The notes under the pieces are model-generated. The model had not been told where the DNA came from. It was given only the letters and a program-made list of their open reading frames with translations, and searched no databases. Position numbers and translations under genes: made by a program. Below are positions 52,632 to 61,926 of a DNA stretch of 64,000 nt, piece after piece; the stretch's first letter is position 1, and the number at the start of each line of letters is the position of its first letter. The stretch comes from Cellulomonas sp. SLBN-39 (lineage in GTDB: Bacteria > Actinomycetota > Actinomycetes > Actinomycetales > Cellulomonadaceae): positions 3,596,001 through 3,660,000 of the forward strand of contig NZ_VFOA01000001.1 of NCBI RefSeq assembly GCF_006715865.1, in the 5' to 3' direction.

Positions 52632-54394
52632 CCGAGCAGACCCCGACGCCGTCGAGCGACGACGCCGTGCCGTCCGGCGGCCTTCCTCCCGAGGTCGCGT
52701 CCGACGCGCCGACGGCTGACGACGCCGCCGGCCAGGACGCACCCGCGGCGGGTGCCGACGCCGACGTGCAGGAGGCGGCGCCCGAGACGCCGGACGAGAC
52801 CGAGCCCGCGGACACCACCGGGACCGCGGCCGGCACCGAGACCGAGGCCGGCACCGAGGCCACGGCCGCGGGGGTCGCCGACGACGACTCCCCCGCGTCC
52901 GAGGACGTCGTGCCGACCGACGGTGCCGCGGAGCCGGAGACCGCTGCCGAGCCCGAGGCCGAGGTCACCGTTGACGGTGCCGACGAGGCTCCGGCCGCCC
53001 CCGCGGTGCCCGGGCCGCGGCCGACGCCTTCCACCGTGCGTCCGGTGCCTCGCCCGCTCCCCCGGCCGGCGGCCCACGCCCCGGCCCCGGCCGCCGCACC
53101 CGTGGCACCGGTCGCACCCCCCGTCGACGCCGCCGAGGCCGCGCACGCGGCCACGTTCGGCCGGGTCGACGAGGACGGCACCGTGCACGTGCGCGAGGCC
53201 GCGGGCGAGCGCGTCGTCGGGCAGTTCCCCGGGGCGAGCGCCGAGGAGGCCGTGGGCCTGTACGTGCGCCGCTTCCTCGACCTGCAGGCCAAGGTCGTGC
53301 TCTTCGAGGCCCGGCTCCAGGCCACCGACCTCGCGGTCAAGGAGATCGACCAGACCCTGACCCGGCTCACCGAGGAGCTCGAGGCCCCGGCGGCCGTGGG
53401 CGACCTCGACGCGCTGCGCGCCCGGCTCGACGGCCTGCGCGAGCGGGCCGCGGAGCGGCGCGCCCAGGCCGAGGCCGAGCGCGCCGCCGCACGGGCGGCC
53501 GCGGTCGAGGCCCGCACCCAGATCGTGGAGCAGGCGGAGAAGATCGCCGGCACCGACCCGGGGCGCATCCAGTGGCGGCCGGCGGGCGAGCAGCTGCGCC
53601 AGCTCCTCGAGCAGTGGAAGGACGCGCAGCGCTCCGGCCCGCGCATCGACCGCCCCACCGAGGAGTCGCTGTGGAAGCGGTTCAGCCACGCGCGGACGAC
53701 CTTCGACCGTGAGCGCCGGCACTTCTTCGCCGAGCTGGAGACCCGCAACGCCGAGGCCAAGCAGGTCAAGGAGGACCTCGTCGCGCAGGCGGAGCGGCTC
53801 GTCGACAGCACCGACTGGGGTGCGACGTCCGGCGTGTTCCGCGACCTCATGGCGCAGTGGAAGAACGCCGGGCGCGCCAGCCGGCAGGTCGACGACGCGC
53901 TGTGGGCCCGCTTCCGGGCGGCGCAGGACGCGTTCTTCGCCGCCCGTGACGCCGCCAACGCGGCCGTCGACGTCGAGTACCGCGCGAACCTCGAGGTCAA
54001 GGAGGCGCTGCTCGCCGAGGCCGAGGCGCTGCTGCCCGTGACGGACCTCAACGCGGCCAAGCGTGCCCTGCGCACGCTGCAGGACCGCTGGGAGGCCGCC
54101 GGTCGCGTGCCGCGCGGCGACCTGCAGCGCGTCGAGGCGCGCCTGCGTGCGGTCGAGGCGGCCGTCCGTGACGCCGACACCGCGCAGTGGCGCCGCACCA
54201 ACCCGGAGACCCGGGCCCGTGCCGAGGGTGCTGCCGCCCAGCTCGAGCAGGCCATCGCCGGGCTCGAGGCGGACCTCGCGGCCGCGGAGGCGAAGGGCGA
54301 CCAGCGGCGGATCACCGAGGCGCGCGCCGCGCTCGACGCCCGTCGGGCGTGGCTGGAGCAGGTCCAGCGCGCCGCGCAGGACGCCCGCGGCTGA
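52628..54394 (+). CDS. DUF349-repeat protein with acidic Pro/Ala-rich N-terminus
   Basis: 588 residues. The first ~170 are low complexity (Thr/Glu/Ala/Pro) and probably disordered. After a short beta region (GRVDEDGTVHVREAAGERVVGQFPG) the rest is helical and coiled coil with several DUF349 units, each with a W-K-x-A/G element such as LLEQWKDAQRSGP, LMAQWKNAGRASRQVDDALWARFRAAQDAFFAAR and LQDRWEAAGRVPRGD. DUF349 proteins are implicated in RNA or ribosome biology in other organisms, with no firm mechanism. It is coupled to the cyclophilin gene and followed by a strong terminator. Confidence 0.9.
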   Translation: MTEQTPTPSSDDAVPSGGLPPEVASDAPTADDAAGQDAPAAGADADVQEAAPETPDETEPADTTGTAAGTETEAGTEATAAGVADDDSPASEDVVPTDGAAEPETAAEPEAEVTVDGADEAPAAPAVPGPRPTPSTVRPVPRPLPRPAAHAPAPAAAPVAPVAPPVDAAEAAHAATFGRVDEDGTVHVREAAGERVVGQFPGASAEEAVGLYVRRFLDLQAKVVLFEARLQATDLAVKEIDQTLTRLTEELEAPAAVGDLDALRARLDGLRERAAERRAQAEAERAAARAAAVEARTQIVEQAEKIAGTDPGRIQWRPAGEQLRQLLEQWKDAQRSGPRIDRPTEESLWKRFSHARTTFDRERRHFFAELETRNAEAKQVKEDLVAQAERLVDSTDWGATSGVFRDLMAQWKNAGRASRQVDDALWARFRAAQDAFFAARDAANAAVDVEYRANLEVKEALLAEAEALLPVTDLNAAKRALRTLQDRWEAAGRVPRGDLQRVEARLRAVEAAVRDADTAQWRRTNPETRARAEGAAAQLEQAIAGLEADLAAAEAKGDQRRITEARAALDARRAWLEQVQRAAQDARG

Positions 54395-54414
54395 TCACCA
54401 CCCCGGGCACGGCA

Positions 54415-54454
54415 CGGTCGCTGCACCCCCTCCGCGGAGGAGGTGCAGCGACCG
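54415..54454 (+). terminator. terminator after the DUF349 gene
   Basis: Outer 13-bp arms (CGGTCGCTGCACC and its complement) plus inner CCTCC/GGAGG pairing, 20 bases after the stop. Confidence 0.85.
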
Positions 54455-54555
54455 TCGTCGTCTGCGGCCCGCGCTGCTCCTGAGTACCTCAGCGGGCGGT
54501 CGCCCGGTGAGCGGCGTCGTCCACAGGGCCGCCCGCACCCGTGCCCCGCGTGCGT

Positions 54556-54561
54556 CATGCT
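54556..54561 (+). promoter_or_regulatory. possible -10 box for the AbiEi-like gene (leaderless)
   Basis: CATGCT followed by six bases and ATG 54568. The key A at position 2 and T at position 6 are kept. Confidence 0.3.
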
Positions 54562-54567
54562 CGGCGG

Positions 54568-55278
54568 ATGCACGCGACGCCCGCAGCCACGCGGCACGGC
54601 ACGACCCCGACGCGACCGCCCCCGCCCGCCGACCGTCCGGGGCCGGTGGCCGCGATGCGCGCGCTGCGCCCCGTGCCCGTCGTCCTGCCCGACGTCGTCC
54701 ACCGGGACGCCCTGTCGTCGCTCGCCTGGGCGGGCCTGCACCTCGACGGTCTGCTGGCACCGCTGTGGGGCGACGCGTCCGCGACGGCCGGGGCCCCGTC
54801 GGACGCCGAGCGTCGGGCCCTCGCCCTCGCCCCGCTGGTCCCGGCCCGCGGCACCGTCGGACGCCTCGCCGCCGCCTGGGTGCACACCGGCCTGCACCCG
54901 CCAGACCACGTCGACGTGCTCGTCCCGTCCGGCGGGCGCCGGACGGACCCGCACCGGCGCCGCCGGGCCGCCGAAGCCGTGCTCGACGACCGCGACGTCC
55001 TCGTGGTCGGCGGCGTGCGGGTGACCACGGTCCTGCGCACGGGCGTCGACGTGGCCCGCTGGGTGCCGGACGCCACGGCCGTGCCGGCCCTGCGGGCGCT
55101 CGTCGACGCCGGCCTGGACGCGGACGCGGCGCTGGCCGAGCTCGGCAGGTTCGGCGGGCACCGCGGGGTCGTCCGCGCGGCGCGGCTCCTGACGGGCCTG
55201 CGACCGACCCGGCAGGGCTGCGGTCGTCAGGCGCGGATGACGGGCTCCTCCGACGCCTTCGCCCCCGTGATGCGGTAG
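54568..55278 (+). CDS. AbiEi-antitoxin-like protein
   Basis: 236 residues from ATG 54568. The region around [33 protein letters not shown] and [18 protein letters not shown] resembles the many actinobacterial proteins annotated as type IV toxin-antitoxin AbiEi-family antitoxins or DUF559-associated regulators. The N-terminal winged-helix usually seen is not evident and no AbiEii toxin gene is next to it, so a toxin-antitoxin role is doubtful. Its last 52 bases run antisense into the 3' end of rel. Confidence 0.65.
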   Translation: MHATPAATRHGTTPTRPPPPADRPGPVAAMRALRPVPVVLPDVVHRDALSSLAWAGLHLDGLLAPLWGDASATAGAPSDAERRALALAPLVPARGTVGRLAAAWVHTGLHPPDHVDVLVPSGGRRTDPHRRRRAAEAVLDDRDVLVVGGVRVTTVLRTGVDVARWVPDATAVPALRALVDAGLDADAALAELGRFGGHRGVVRAARLLTGLRPTRQGCGRQARMTGSSDAFAPVMR

Positions 55279-57566
55279 ACGTCGAAGACGCCCTCGACCT
55301 TGCGCGCGGCGGCCAGCACGGACGCCAGGTGCGACGGCTCGGCCATCTCGAACACGAACCGTGACAGCGCCACCCGGTCGCGGGACGTCGACACGGACGC
55401 CGACAGGATGTTCACGTGGTGGTCGGACAGCACGCGGGTCACGTCCGACAGCAGACGCGCCCGGTCGAGCGCCTCGACCTGGATCTGCACGAGGAACATC
55501 TGCGAGCTCGTGTGGGACCACTCGACGTCGACGAGGCGCTCGGGCTCGCGGCGCAGCTGCTCGACGTTGATGCAGTCCGACCGGTGCACCGAGACGCCGG
55601 CGCCGCGGGTGACGAACCCGACGATGTCGTCGCCGGGCACCGGGGTGCAGCACTTGGCGAGCTTGACCCACACGTCGTCGACGCCCTTGACGACGACACC
55701 GGGGTCGCCGGTGCGCACACGCCGGGTCGAGGTCCCCGGGCGGGTGGTCTCGGCGATGTCCTCCTCGGCCGCGGGCTCCCCGCCGAGGGAGTGCACGAGC
55801 CGCTGCACGACGTTCGCCGCGGAGACCTGACCCTCGCCGACGGCCGCGTACAGGGCGGACACGTCGGCGTAGCGCATCTCGTGCGCGAGGGCGATGAGCG
55901 CCTCGTGGGACATGAGCCGCTGGATCGGCAGGTTCTGCTTGCGCATCGCCTTGGCGATGGCGTCCTTGCCGTGCTCGACGGCCTCCTCGCGGCGCTCCTT
56001 GGAGAACCACTGGCGGATCTTGTTGCGGGCGCGGGGGCTCGTGACGAACCCGAGCCAGTCGCGGCTGGGGCCGGCGGTCTCGGAGCGCGAGGTGAACACC
56101 TCGACGACGTCGCCGTTCTCGAGCCGGGAGTCCAGCGGCACGAGCCGCCCGTTGACCCGGGCGCCCATGGTGCGGTGGCCGACCTCGGTGTGGACGGCGT
56201 ACGCGAAGTCCACCGGGGTCGAGCCCGACGGCAGCGCCATGACGTCGCCCTTGGGGGTGAACACGTACACCTCGGACCCGGCGATCTCGAACCGCAGGGA
56301 GTCGAGGAACTCGGTCGGGTCGGCGGTCTCGCGCTGCCAGTCGACGAGCTGACGCAGCCACGTCATGTCGTTGCCGGCGGCGTCGGGCGTGCCGTCCTTC
56401 GCGCTCTCCTTGTACTTCCAGTGCGCGGCGACGCCGTACTCGGCGCGGCGGTGCATGTCGTGCGTGCGGATCTGGATCTCGACGGGCTTGCCGCCCGGGC
56501 CGATCACGGTCGTGTGCAACGACTGGTAGAGGTTGAACTTCGGCATCGCGATGTAGTCCTTGAACCGGCCGGGGACCGGGTTCCACCGCGCGTGCAGCGC
56601 GCCGAGCGCCGCGTAGCAGTCGCGCACCGTGTCGACCAGGACGCGCACGCCCACGAGGTCGTAGATGTCCGCGAAGTCGCGGCCGCGCACGATCATCTTC
56701 TGGTAGATCGAGTAGTAGTGCTTGGGCCGGCCGGTGACGGTGGCACGGATCTTGGCGGTCCGCAGGTCCGTGCCGACCTGGTCGCGCACGGTCGCCAGGT
56801 ACTCCTCGCGGGCGGGGGCCCGCTCGGCCACCAGGTGCACGATCTCGTCGTAGACCTTGGGGTACAGCGTCGCGAACGACAGGTCCTCGAGCTCCCACTT
56901 GATCGTGTTCATGCCCAGGCGGTGCGCGAGCGGGGCGTAGATCTCGAGGGTCTCGCGGGCCTTCTTCTCCGCCGAGGACGCGGCGACGAACTTCCAGGTC
57001 CGGGCGTTGTGGAGCCGGTCGGCGAGCTTGATGACGAGCACGCGGATGTCGCGTGACATCGCCACGACCATCTTGCGGACGGTCTCGGCCTGGGCGGCGT
57101 CCCCGTACGTCACCTTGTCGAGCTTGGTGACGCCGTCGACGAGCATCGCGACCTCGGGCCCGAACTCCTTGCGCAGCTGCTCGAGGGAGTAGTCGGTGTC
57201 CTCGACCGTGTCGTGCAGGAGCGCGGCGACGAGGGTCGACGGGGTCATCCCGAGCTCGGCGAGGATCGTCGCGACGGCGACGGGGTGGGTGATGTACGGG
57301 TCGCCGCTCTTGCGCAGCTGGCCGCGGTGCGCCTTCTCGGCGACGACGTACGCCTGCTCGATCGGGCCGAGCTCGGCCTTCGGGTGGTTCGTGCGCACCG
57401 CCTGCAGCACCGGCTCGAGCGCCGGGTACGCCGGTGCCGACCGGCCGGAGAGACGCGCGAGACGCGCACGGACCCGCCCCGTGGAGCCGGTCGCGGGGTC
57501 GACCGCCGCGTCGGTGCTCTCGCCGAGGGCGGCAGGCGCTCCCGTGGCCTGCACGTCGTCGCTCAT
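55227..57566 (-). CDS. rel: bifunctional (p)ppGpp synthetase/hydrolase Rel
   Basis: 779 residues. Domain order: HD hydrolase (about 75-200) with [17 protein letters not shown] and [12 protein letters not shown]; synthetase (about 250-370) with [47 protein letters not shown] (about 410-475) with [32 protein letters not shown]; zinc-finger region ([13 protein letters not shown]); C-terminal ACT domain. Both active sites look intact, as expected for the single long RSH of actinobacteria. GGGAGGGG precedes ATG 57566. Confidence 0.97.
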   Translation of the reverse strand: MSDDVQATGAPAALGESTDAAVDPATGSTGRVRARLARLSGRSAPAYPALEPVLQAVRTNHPKAELGPIEQAYVVAEKAHRGQLRKSGDPYITHPVAVATILAELGMTPSTLVAALLHDTVEDTDYSLEQLRKEFGPEVAMLVDGVTKLDKVTYGDAAQAETVRKMVVAMSRDIRVLVIKLADRLHNARTWKFVAASSAEKKARETLEIYAPLAHRLGMNTIKWELEDLSFATLYPKVYDEIVHLVAERAPAREEYLATVRDQVGTDLRTAKIRATVTGRPKHYYSIYQKMIVRGRDFADIYDLVGVRVLVDTVRDCYAALGALHARWNPVPGRFKDYIAMPKFNLYQSLHTTVIGPGGKPVEIQIRTHDMHRRAEYGVAAHWKYKESAKDGTPDAAGNDMTWLRQLVDWQRETADPTEFLDSLRFEIAGSEVYVFTPKGDVMALPSGSTPVDFAYAVHTEVGHRTMGARVNGRLVPLDSRLENGDVVEVFTSRSETAGPSRDWLGFVTSPRARNKIRQWFSKERREEAVEHGKDAIAKAMRKQNLPIQRLMSHEALIALAHEMRYADVSALYAAVGEGQVSAANVVQRLVHSLGGEPAAEEDIAETTRPGTSTRRVRTGDPGVVVKGVDDVWVKLAKCCTPVPGDDIVGFVTRGAGVSVHRSDCINVEQLRREPERLVDVEWSHTSSQMFLVQIQVEALDRARLLSDVTRVLSDHHVNILSASVSTSRDRVALSRFVFEMAEPSHLASVLAAARKVEGVFDVYRITGAKASEEPVIRA

Positions 57567-57659
57567 GCCGCCCCCTCCCGGTGGGTCCTGCCACGCGCGA
57601 GGGGCGGTCCGTGCGCCCGCCGTCGGTCGCCCGGTCCTCCGCGTGGACCTGGTCGACCG

Positions 57660-57665
57660 AGTCTA
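57660..57665 (-). promoter_or_regulatory. -10 box for rel
   Basis: TAGACT on the minus strand about 95 bases upstream of the rel ATG, within the 175-base gap that separates it from apt. Confidence 0.5.
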
Positions 57666-57741
57666 CGTCCGGTGCGACCGCACCCGGGCGCAGGTCCGGC
57701 CCGGCGCGCGGGGCGCACCGGACCGGATCCGTCCTGCGGGC

Positions 57742-58302
57742 TCAGCCGAGCGCGAGCAGCGCGTCGACCGAGCGACCGTCGAGCAGCGAGCGGCCGTCGA
57801 GGGCCGAGAGCTCCACGAGGAAGCTCAGTCCCACGACCTGCGCGCCGCAGCGCTCGAGGAGGTCGACCGTCGCGGCAGCCGTCCCGCCGGTGGCGAGCAC
57901 GTCGTCGATGACGAGGACGCGCGCGCCGGGCCGGATCGTGAAGGGCTGCACCTCGACCGAGGCCTCGCCGTACTCGAGGGCGTAGCTGACCTGCTCGACC
58001 GGTCCGGGCAGCTTGCCGGACTTGCGCACGGGCACGAGCCCGGCACCGAGCGTCGTCGCCACCGGGGCGGCGAGGAGGAAGCCCCGCGCCTCCATGCCGG
58101 CCACGAGGTCGATGCCCCCGTGCTCCTCGCGGGCGGCCTGCGCCAGGTGGGCGACGACCTCGGCGAACGCGGCGGCGTCCGCGAGGAGCGGCATGATGTC
58201 GCGGAACTGGATCCCCGGGCTGGGGAAGTCCGGCACCGTGCGCAGCAGGTCGTCGACCCGCCGGGCCAGCGCCTCGCGCCCGGCGGTGCCCACGGCGCTC
58301 AC
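57742..58302 (-). CDS. apt: adenine phosphoribosyltransferase
   Basis: Salvages adenine to AMP with PRPP. 186 residues: VPDFPSPGIQFRDIMPLL at the N-terminus, the flexible loop VPVRKSGKLPG, and the PRPP-binding VLVIDDVLATGGTA. GTG at 58302 overlaps the secF stop by GTGA. The secD-secF-apt-rel order is standard in actinobacteria. Confidence 0.96.
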   Translation of the reverse strand: MSAVGTAGREALARRVDDLLRTVPDFPSPGIQFRDIMPLLADAAAFAEVVAHLAQAAREEHGGIDLVAGMEARGFLLAAPVATTLGAGLVPVRKSGKLPGPVEQVSYALEYGEASVEVQPFTIRPGARVLVIDDVLATGGTAAATVDLLERCGAQVVGLSFLVELSALDGRSLLDGRSVDALLALG

Positions 58303-59387
58303 CGCCGCTTCCGGCGCGGCTGCGCGTCGTGCCCCAGGTGCGTCCCCGGCCGCTGGGCTCCGACCGCCGGGGCCCCGGCCACCACGGGCTCGGCCGTGCC
58401 GTCCTGGGACCGGGCCGCCCGGCCCGCCAGGACCTTGGCGGTGTGCTCCTTGATCGCCGTCTCCCGCTCCCGCAGCGCCACCTCGAAGGGCGTCGCGAGG
58501 AAGATCGAGGAGAACGTGCCGACGAGCATGCCGACGAACAGCGCGAGCGCGATGTCCCGCAGCGTGCCGGCACCCAGGATGAACGCCCCGATGACCAGGA
58601 TCGACGCCACCGGCAGCAGCGCGACGACCGACGTGTTGATGGAGCGCACCAGCGTCTGGTTGACCGCGAGGTTCGCCTGCTCGGAGTAGGTGAACCGCGT
58701 CTGGTCGAGCGTCCCGGCGGTGTTCTCGCGGACCTTGTCGAACACGACGACCGTGTCGTACAGCGAGTAGCCGAGGATCGTCAGGAACCCGATCACCGTG
58801 GCGGGCGTGACCTCCCAGCCGATCCCGGCGTACAGCCCGACGGTGATGACGAGGTCGTGGAAGAGCGCGAGCAGGGCCGCCGCGGCCATCCGCCAGTTGC
58901 GGAAGTACAGCGTCATGACCACGGTCACGAGCAGGAGGAAGACCACGAGGCCGGTCAGGGCCTTCTGCGACACGTCCTGGCCCCAGGTGGGGCCGATGTA
59001 CGTGCTGGTCACCTGGTCGGCCGGGACCGCGAACGCCTCGGCGAGCGCCTCGGAGACCGCGTCGACCTCGGCGTTGGTGAGCTCGGCGGTCTGCACGCGC
59101 AGCGACGACTGGCCGAGCGAGGTGACGCGGGGCGTCTCCTCGGCGCTGACCGACGTGACCGTCTCCGTCGCGAGCTCCTGGTCGAGCTCGGCGACGCCCG
59201 ACACGACGAACTCCGAGCCACCGCGGAACTCGATGCCGGGGTTCAGGCCCGGCTTCCACAGCAGCACGAGGGAGACCAGCACCATGGCGGTCGAGATCGT
59301 GAACCAGACGCGTCGGCGCCCGACCATCTCGTACGAGCGCCGACCGGTGTACAGGTCGTTGCCCCACTGGGCGAATCCGGTGGCCAT
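58299..59387 (-). CDS. secF: Sec translocon accessory subunit SecF
   Basis: 362 residues, six helices and one large external loop between helices 1 and 2. Family motifs are GIEFRGGSEF after the first helix and TVIGFLTILGYSLYDTVVVFDKVREN in helix 4-5. With SecD it uses the proton gradient to complete secretion. ATG at 59387 shares a base with the secD stop. Confidence 0.96.
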   Translation of the reverse strand: MATGFAQWGNDLYTGRRSYEMVGRRRVWFTISTAMVLVSLVLLWKPGLNPGIEFRGGSEFVVSGVAELDQELATETVTSVSAEETPRVTSLGQSSLRVQTAELTNAEVDAVSEALAEAFAVPADQVTSTYIGPTWGQDVSQKALTGLVVFLLLVTVVMTLYFRNWRMAAAALLALFHDLVITVGLYAGIGWEVTPATVIGFLTILGYSLYDTVVVFDKVRENTAGTLDQTRFTYSEQANLAVNQTLVRSINTSVVALLPVASILVIGAFILGAGTLRDIALALFVGMLVGTFSSIFLATPFEVALRERETAIKEHTAKVLAGRAARSQDGTAEPVVAGAPAVGAQRPGTHLGHDAQPRRKRR

Positions 59388-61285
59388 CAGTGCTCGCTCC
59401 CCTCGGGGCGCCCCGTGGTGGGTGCGTCGGTCGGCGCCGGCGGCTGCGCGGCGCGCTCGGCGGCCCGCCGCTCGGCGATGGTCAGACCCGCGGTGCCGGC
59501 TGCGACCGGCTCGGGGCGGCGGCCCGTGCGGGCGGCCTTCTCGCCGGGGGCGACGACGCGCCCGCGTCCGACGTACCGGGCGGAGTCGACGCCGAGGCGC
59601 CGGGGGTCCAGCCCGGACGCCGGGTGCCCGTCGCCGAAGAACCGGGTCTTGGCGAGCAGCACCATCACCGGGTGCGTGAACAGCAGCACGACCAGCAGGT
59701 CGATGACCGTCGTCAGGCCGAGGGTGAACGCGAACCCGCGCACGCCGCCGACCGCGAGGAAGTACAGGACCACGGCGGCGAGGAAGTTGATCGCGTCCGA
59801 GGCGATGATCGTCCGTCGCGCACGCACCCAGGCCCGCTCGACGGCCGCGGGCAGGGTCCGCCCGTCGCGCAGCTCGTCACGGATGCGCTCGAAGTACACG
59901 ATGAACGAGTCGGCGGTGATGCCGACCGCGACGATGAGTCCGGCGACACCGGGCAGCGAGAGCCGGTACCCCTGCGTCCAGGACAGCAGGGTGATGACCC
60001 CGTACGTGACGACGGCGGCGACGACGAGCGAGGCGATCGTCACCAGGCCGAGCGCCCGGTACTGGAAGAGCGAGTACAGCGCGACCAGCGCGAGGCCGAT
60101 GAGGCCGGCGATGAGGCCGTTGCGCAGCTGCTCCGAGCCGAGCGTCGCGGAGATCTGCTGCTCGGACTGGACGTCGAAGCTGATCGGCAGCGAGCCGAAG
60201 TTCAGCTGGTTGGCCAGAGCGGCCGCCGAGTCCTGCGTGAAGCTGCCGGAGATCTCGGCCTGCCCGTTGGGGATGACCTCGTTCACCGACGGCGCCGAGA
60301 TGACCAGCCCGTCGAGCACGGCCGCGAACTGGTTCAGCGGTGCGGTCGCGGCGGCGAGCCGCGTGGTGACCTCGGTGAACTTCGGCGTGCCGGCGGACGT
60401 GAACTCGAGGTTGACGACCCACTCGTTCGACGTGCCGCCGCTCGCGAGCTGGCGCAGGCCGGAGCTCGCGCTGGCGATGTCGGTGCCCTCGATCTCGACG
60501 GGGCCGAGCAGGAACTTCGTCGTGCCCGTCTGGTCGCAGGTGACGACGGCCTCGTCCGCCGCACCCGGCGTGCCGCCTGTGAGGTTCTCCGGGAGCGTGC
60601 AGTCGAACGCGTCGAGCTCGGCCTGCACCGCGGGCGTCAGGTAGTACTCGAGATCGCTGGCGTTGTCGGGCGCGTCCTTGGTGGGCTCGTCGGAGAGCTC
60701 CTCCTCGGCCGCCGCGTCCTCGGTGGCAGCCTCGTCCGTCGCGGCCGGGTCGGCCTCCGCCGTGGCGTCGTCCGCGGGTGCCGCGGCCTCCTCCGTCGCC
60801 TCCGGGGCGGCGGTCGCGTCGTCCGTGGGCTGCTCGGTGGACTCGTCGGTGACGACCGGCGTCGGTGCGGCGACGGCGAGGACGGGCCGGAGCTCCATCT
60901 GCGCCGACGTCCGCACCAGCTCGAGCGTCTCCTCCGAGGGCGTCCCCGGCAGCGCGACCACGATGTTCTGGCCGCCCTGGCTGGAGATCTCCGCCTCCGC
61001 GACGCCCGAGGCGTCCACGCGCTGGCGGATCACGTCGATCGCCTGCGCGATGGTGTCCTCGGTGACGTTCCCCTCGGCCTCGGGGACGGGCCGCAGGATG
61101 ATCTGCGTGCCGCCCTCGAGGTCGAGCGCGAGGTTCGGGGTGAAGGACGCGTCGCCCCAGCGGGTCCCGGCCGCGATCGAGGCGAAGATCGCCACGACCA
61201 CCAGCAGCAGGGTCACCAGGGTGCGGACCGGCCGTTCACGACGGCGGGGAGGTGGGGCCAACGGAGTCTTCTCTCGTGCGCGCAC
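59387..61285 (-). CDS. secD: Sec translocon accessory subunit SecD with an acidic low-complexity insertion
   Basis: 632 residues, six helices. Conserved parts are LALDLEGGTQIILRP, RVDASGVAEAEISSQG, the P1 head, and VAVGITADSFIVYFERIRDELRDG near the end. About residues 143-207 form a Thr/Glu/Ala/Asp insertion in the external P1 region, absent from most SecD. The start is GTG 61285 or TTG 61261; the latter has GAGAAG upstream. It follows yajC by 46 bases. Confidence 0.95.
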   Translation of the reverse strand: MRAREKTPLAPPPRRRERPVRTLVTLLLVVVAIFASIAAGTRWGDASFTPNLALDLEGGTQIILRPVPEAEGNVTEDTIAQAIDVIRQRVDASGVAEAEISSQGGQNIVVALPGTPSEETLELVRTSAQMELRPVLAVAAPTPVVTDESTEQPTDDATAAPEATEEAAAPADDATAEADPAATDEAATEDAAAEEELSDEPTKDAPDNASDLEYYLTPAVQAELDAFDCTLPENLTGGTPGAADEAVVTCDQTGTTKFLLGPVEIEGTDIASASSGLRQLASGGTSNEWVVNLEFTSAGTPKFTEVTTRLAAATAPLNQFAAVLDGLVISAPSVNEVIPNGQAEISGSFTQDSAAALANQLNFGSLPISFDVQSEQQISATLGSEQLRNGLIAGLIGLALVALYSLFQYRALGLVTIASLVVAAVVTYGVITLLSWTQGYRLSLPGVAGLIVAVGITADSFIVYFERIRDELRDGRTLPAAVERAWVRARRTIIASDAINFLAAVVLYFLAVGGVRGFAFTLGLTTVIDLLVVLLFTHPVMVLLAKTRFFGDGHPASGLDPRRLGVDSARYVGRGRVVAPGEKAARTGRRPEPVAAGTAGLTIAERRAAERAAQPPAPTDAPTTGRPEGSEH

Positions 61286-61331
61286 CGCCGGGAGGGCGGT
61301 GGGGATCGAGGTCCGGCGAGCCGGACCGCTG

Positions 61332-61751
61332 CTACTTCGTGCCGGGGTCCTGGGGCTTGCTGCCGGGCTCGTCGTCCCGTGGCGCCGCGGGCGGCTCCGG
61401 GGGCAGCGACGACAGGTCGTCGGGGACCTGGACGTCGTCGACGTCCGCGTCCTTCGGACCGACCTCGTCGTCGGTCGCGTCGTCGACGACGACGGGCTCG
61501 ACCTTGCGCGCGATGGCCGCGCGCAGCCAGCGGGTCGAGCTCCCGGGCGTGGACTCGAGGGTGATGACGTCGCCCTCGACGTCCGTGACGGTGCCGTACA
61601 TGCCGGAGCTGGTCATGACCTCGTCACCGGCCTGGAGGTTGTCGCGGAACTCCATGGCCGCGCGCTGCTGCTTGCGGCTGCGGCTCGACATGAACCACAG
61701 CAGCGCGAACGCGGCAGCGACGAAAAGAAAGAGCGTGTAGTCGCCCGTCAT
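61332..61751 (-). CDS. yajC: preprotein translocase subunit YajC
   Basis: 139 residues: a single N-terminal helix (about 5-21), the conserved RSRKQQRAAMEFRDNLQAGDEVMTSSGMYGTVTDVEGD segment, and an acidic Pro-rich tail. First gene of yajC-secD-secF-apt. ATG at 61751. Confidence 0.93.
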   Translation of the reverse strand: MTGDYTLFLFVAAAFALLWFMSSRSRKQQRAAMEFRDNLQAGDEVMTSSGMYGTVTDVEGDVITLESTPGSSTRWLRAAIARKVEPVVVDDATDDEVGPKDADVDDVQVPDDLSSLPPEPPAAPRDDEPGSKPQDPGTK

Positions 61752-61790
61752 GAGGGATGTGTCTCCGGATTCGTCAGGAACGTCCGCCGC

Positions 61791-61796
61791 AGTCTA
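61791..61796 (-). promoter_or_regulatory. -10 box for yajC-secD-secF-apt
   Basis: TAGACT on the minus strand, about 40 bases ahead of the yajC ATG. Confidence 0.5.
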
Positions 61797-61926
61797 GGCG
61801 CCGCGGCCCGCCGCTCCAACGTCCCGGGCTCGGGGCGGGTTCCCGATCGCGCAGGTCGGGCGGCCGCAGACGTGCCGCACCGGAGCGTCCGACCCCGGCG
61901 GACGCCCCCGCGCACCGCGCGACGCG

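Noticed and set aside
52606..55226. An open frame on the minus strand continuing across the DUF349 gene in another phase of rel
   Set aside because: The translated text is low complexity and lacks domains; rel and DUF349 explain the DNA fully.
54568..55278. A functional type IV toxin-antitoxin pair
   Set aside because: Only an antitoxin-like protein is present; neither neighbour is a nucleotidyltransferase toxin.
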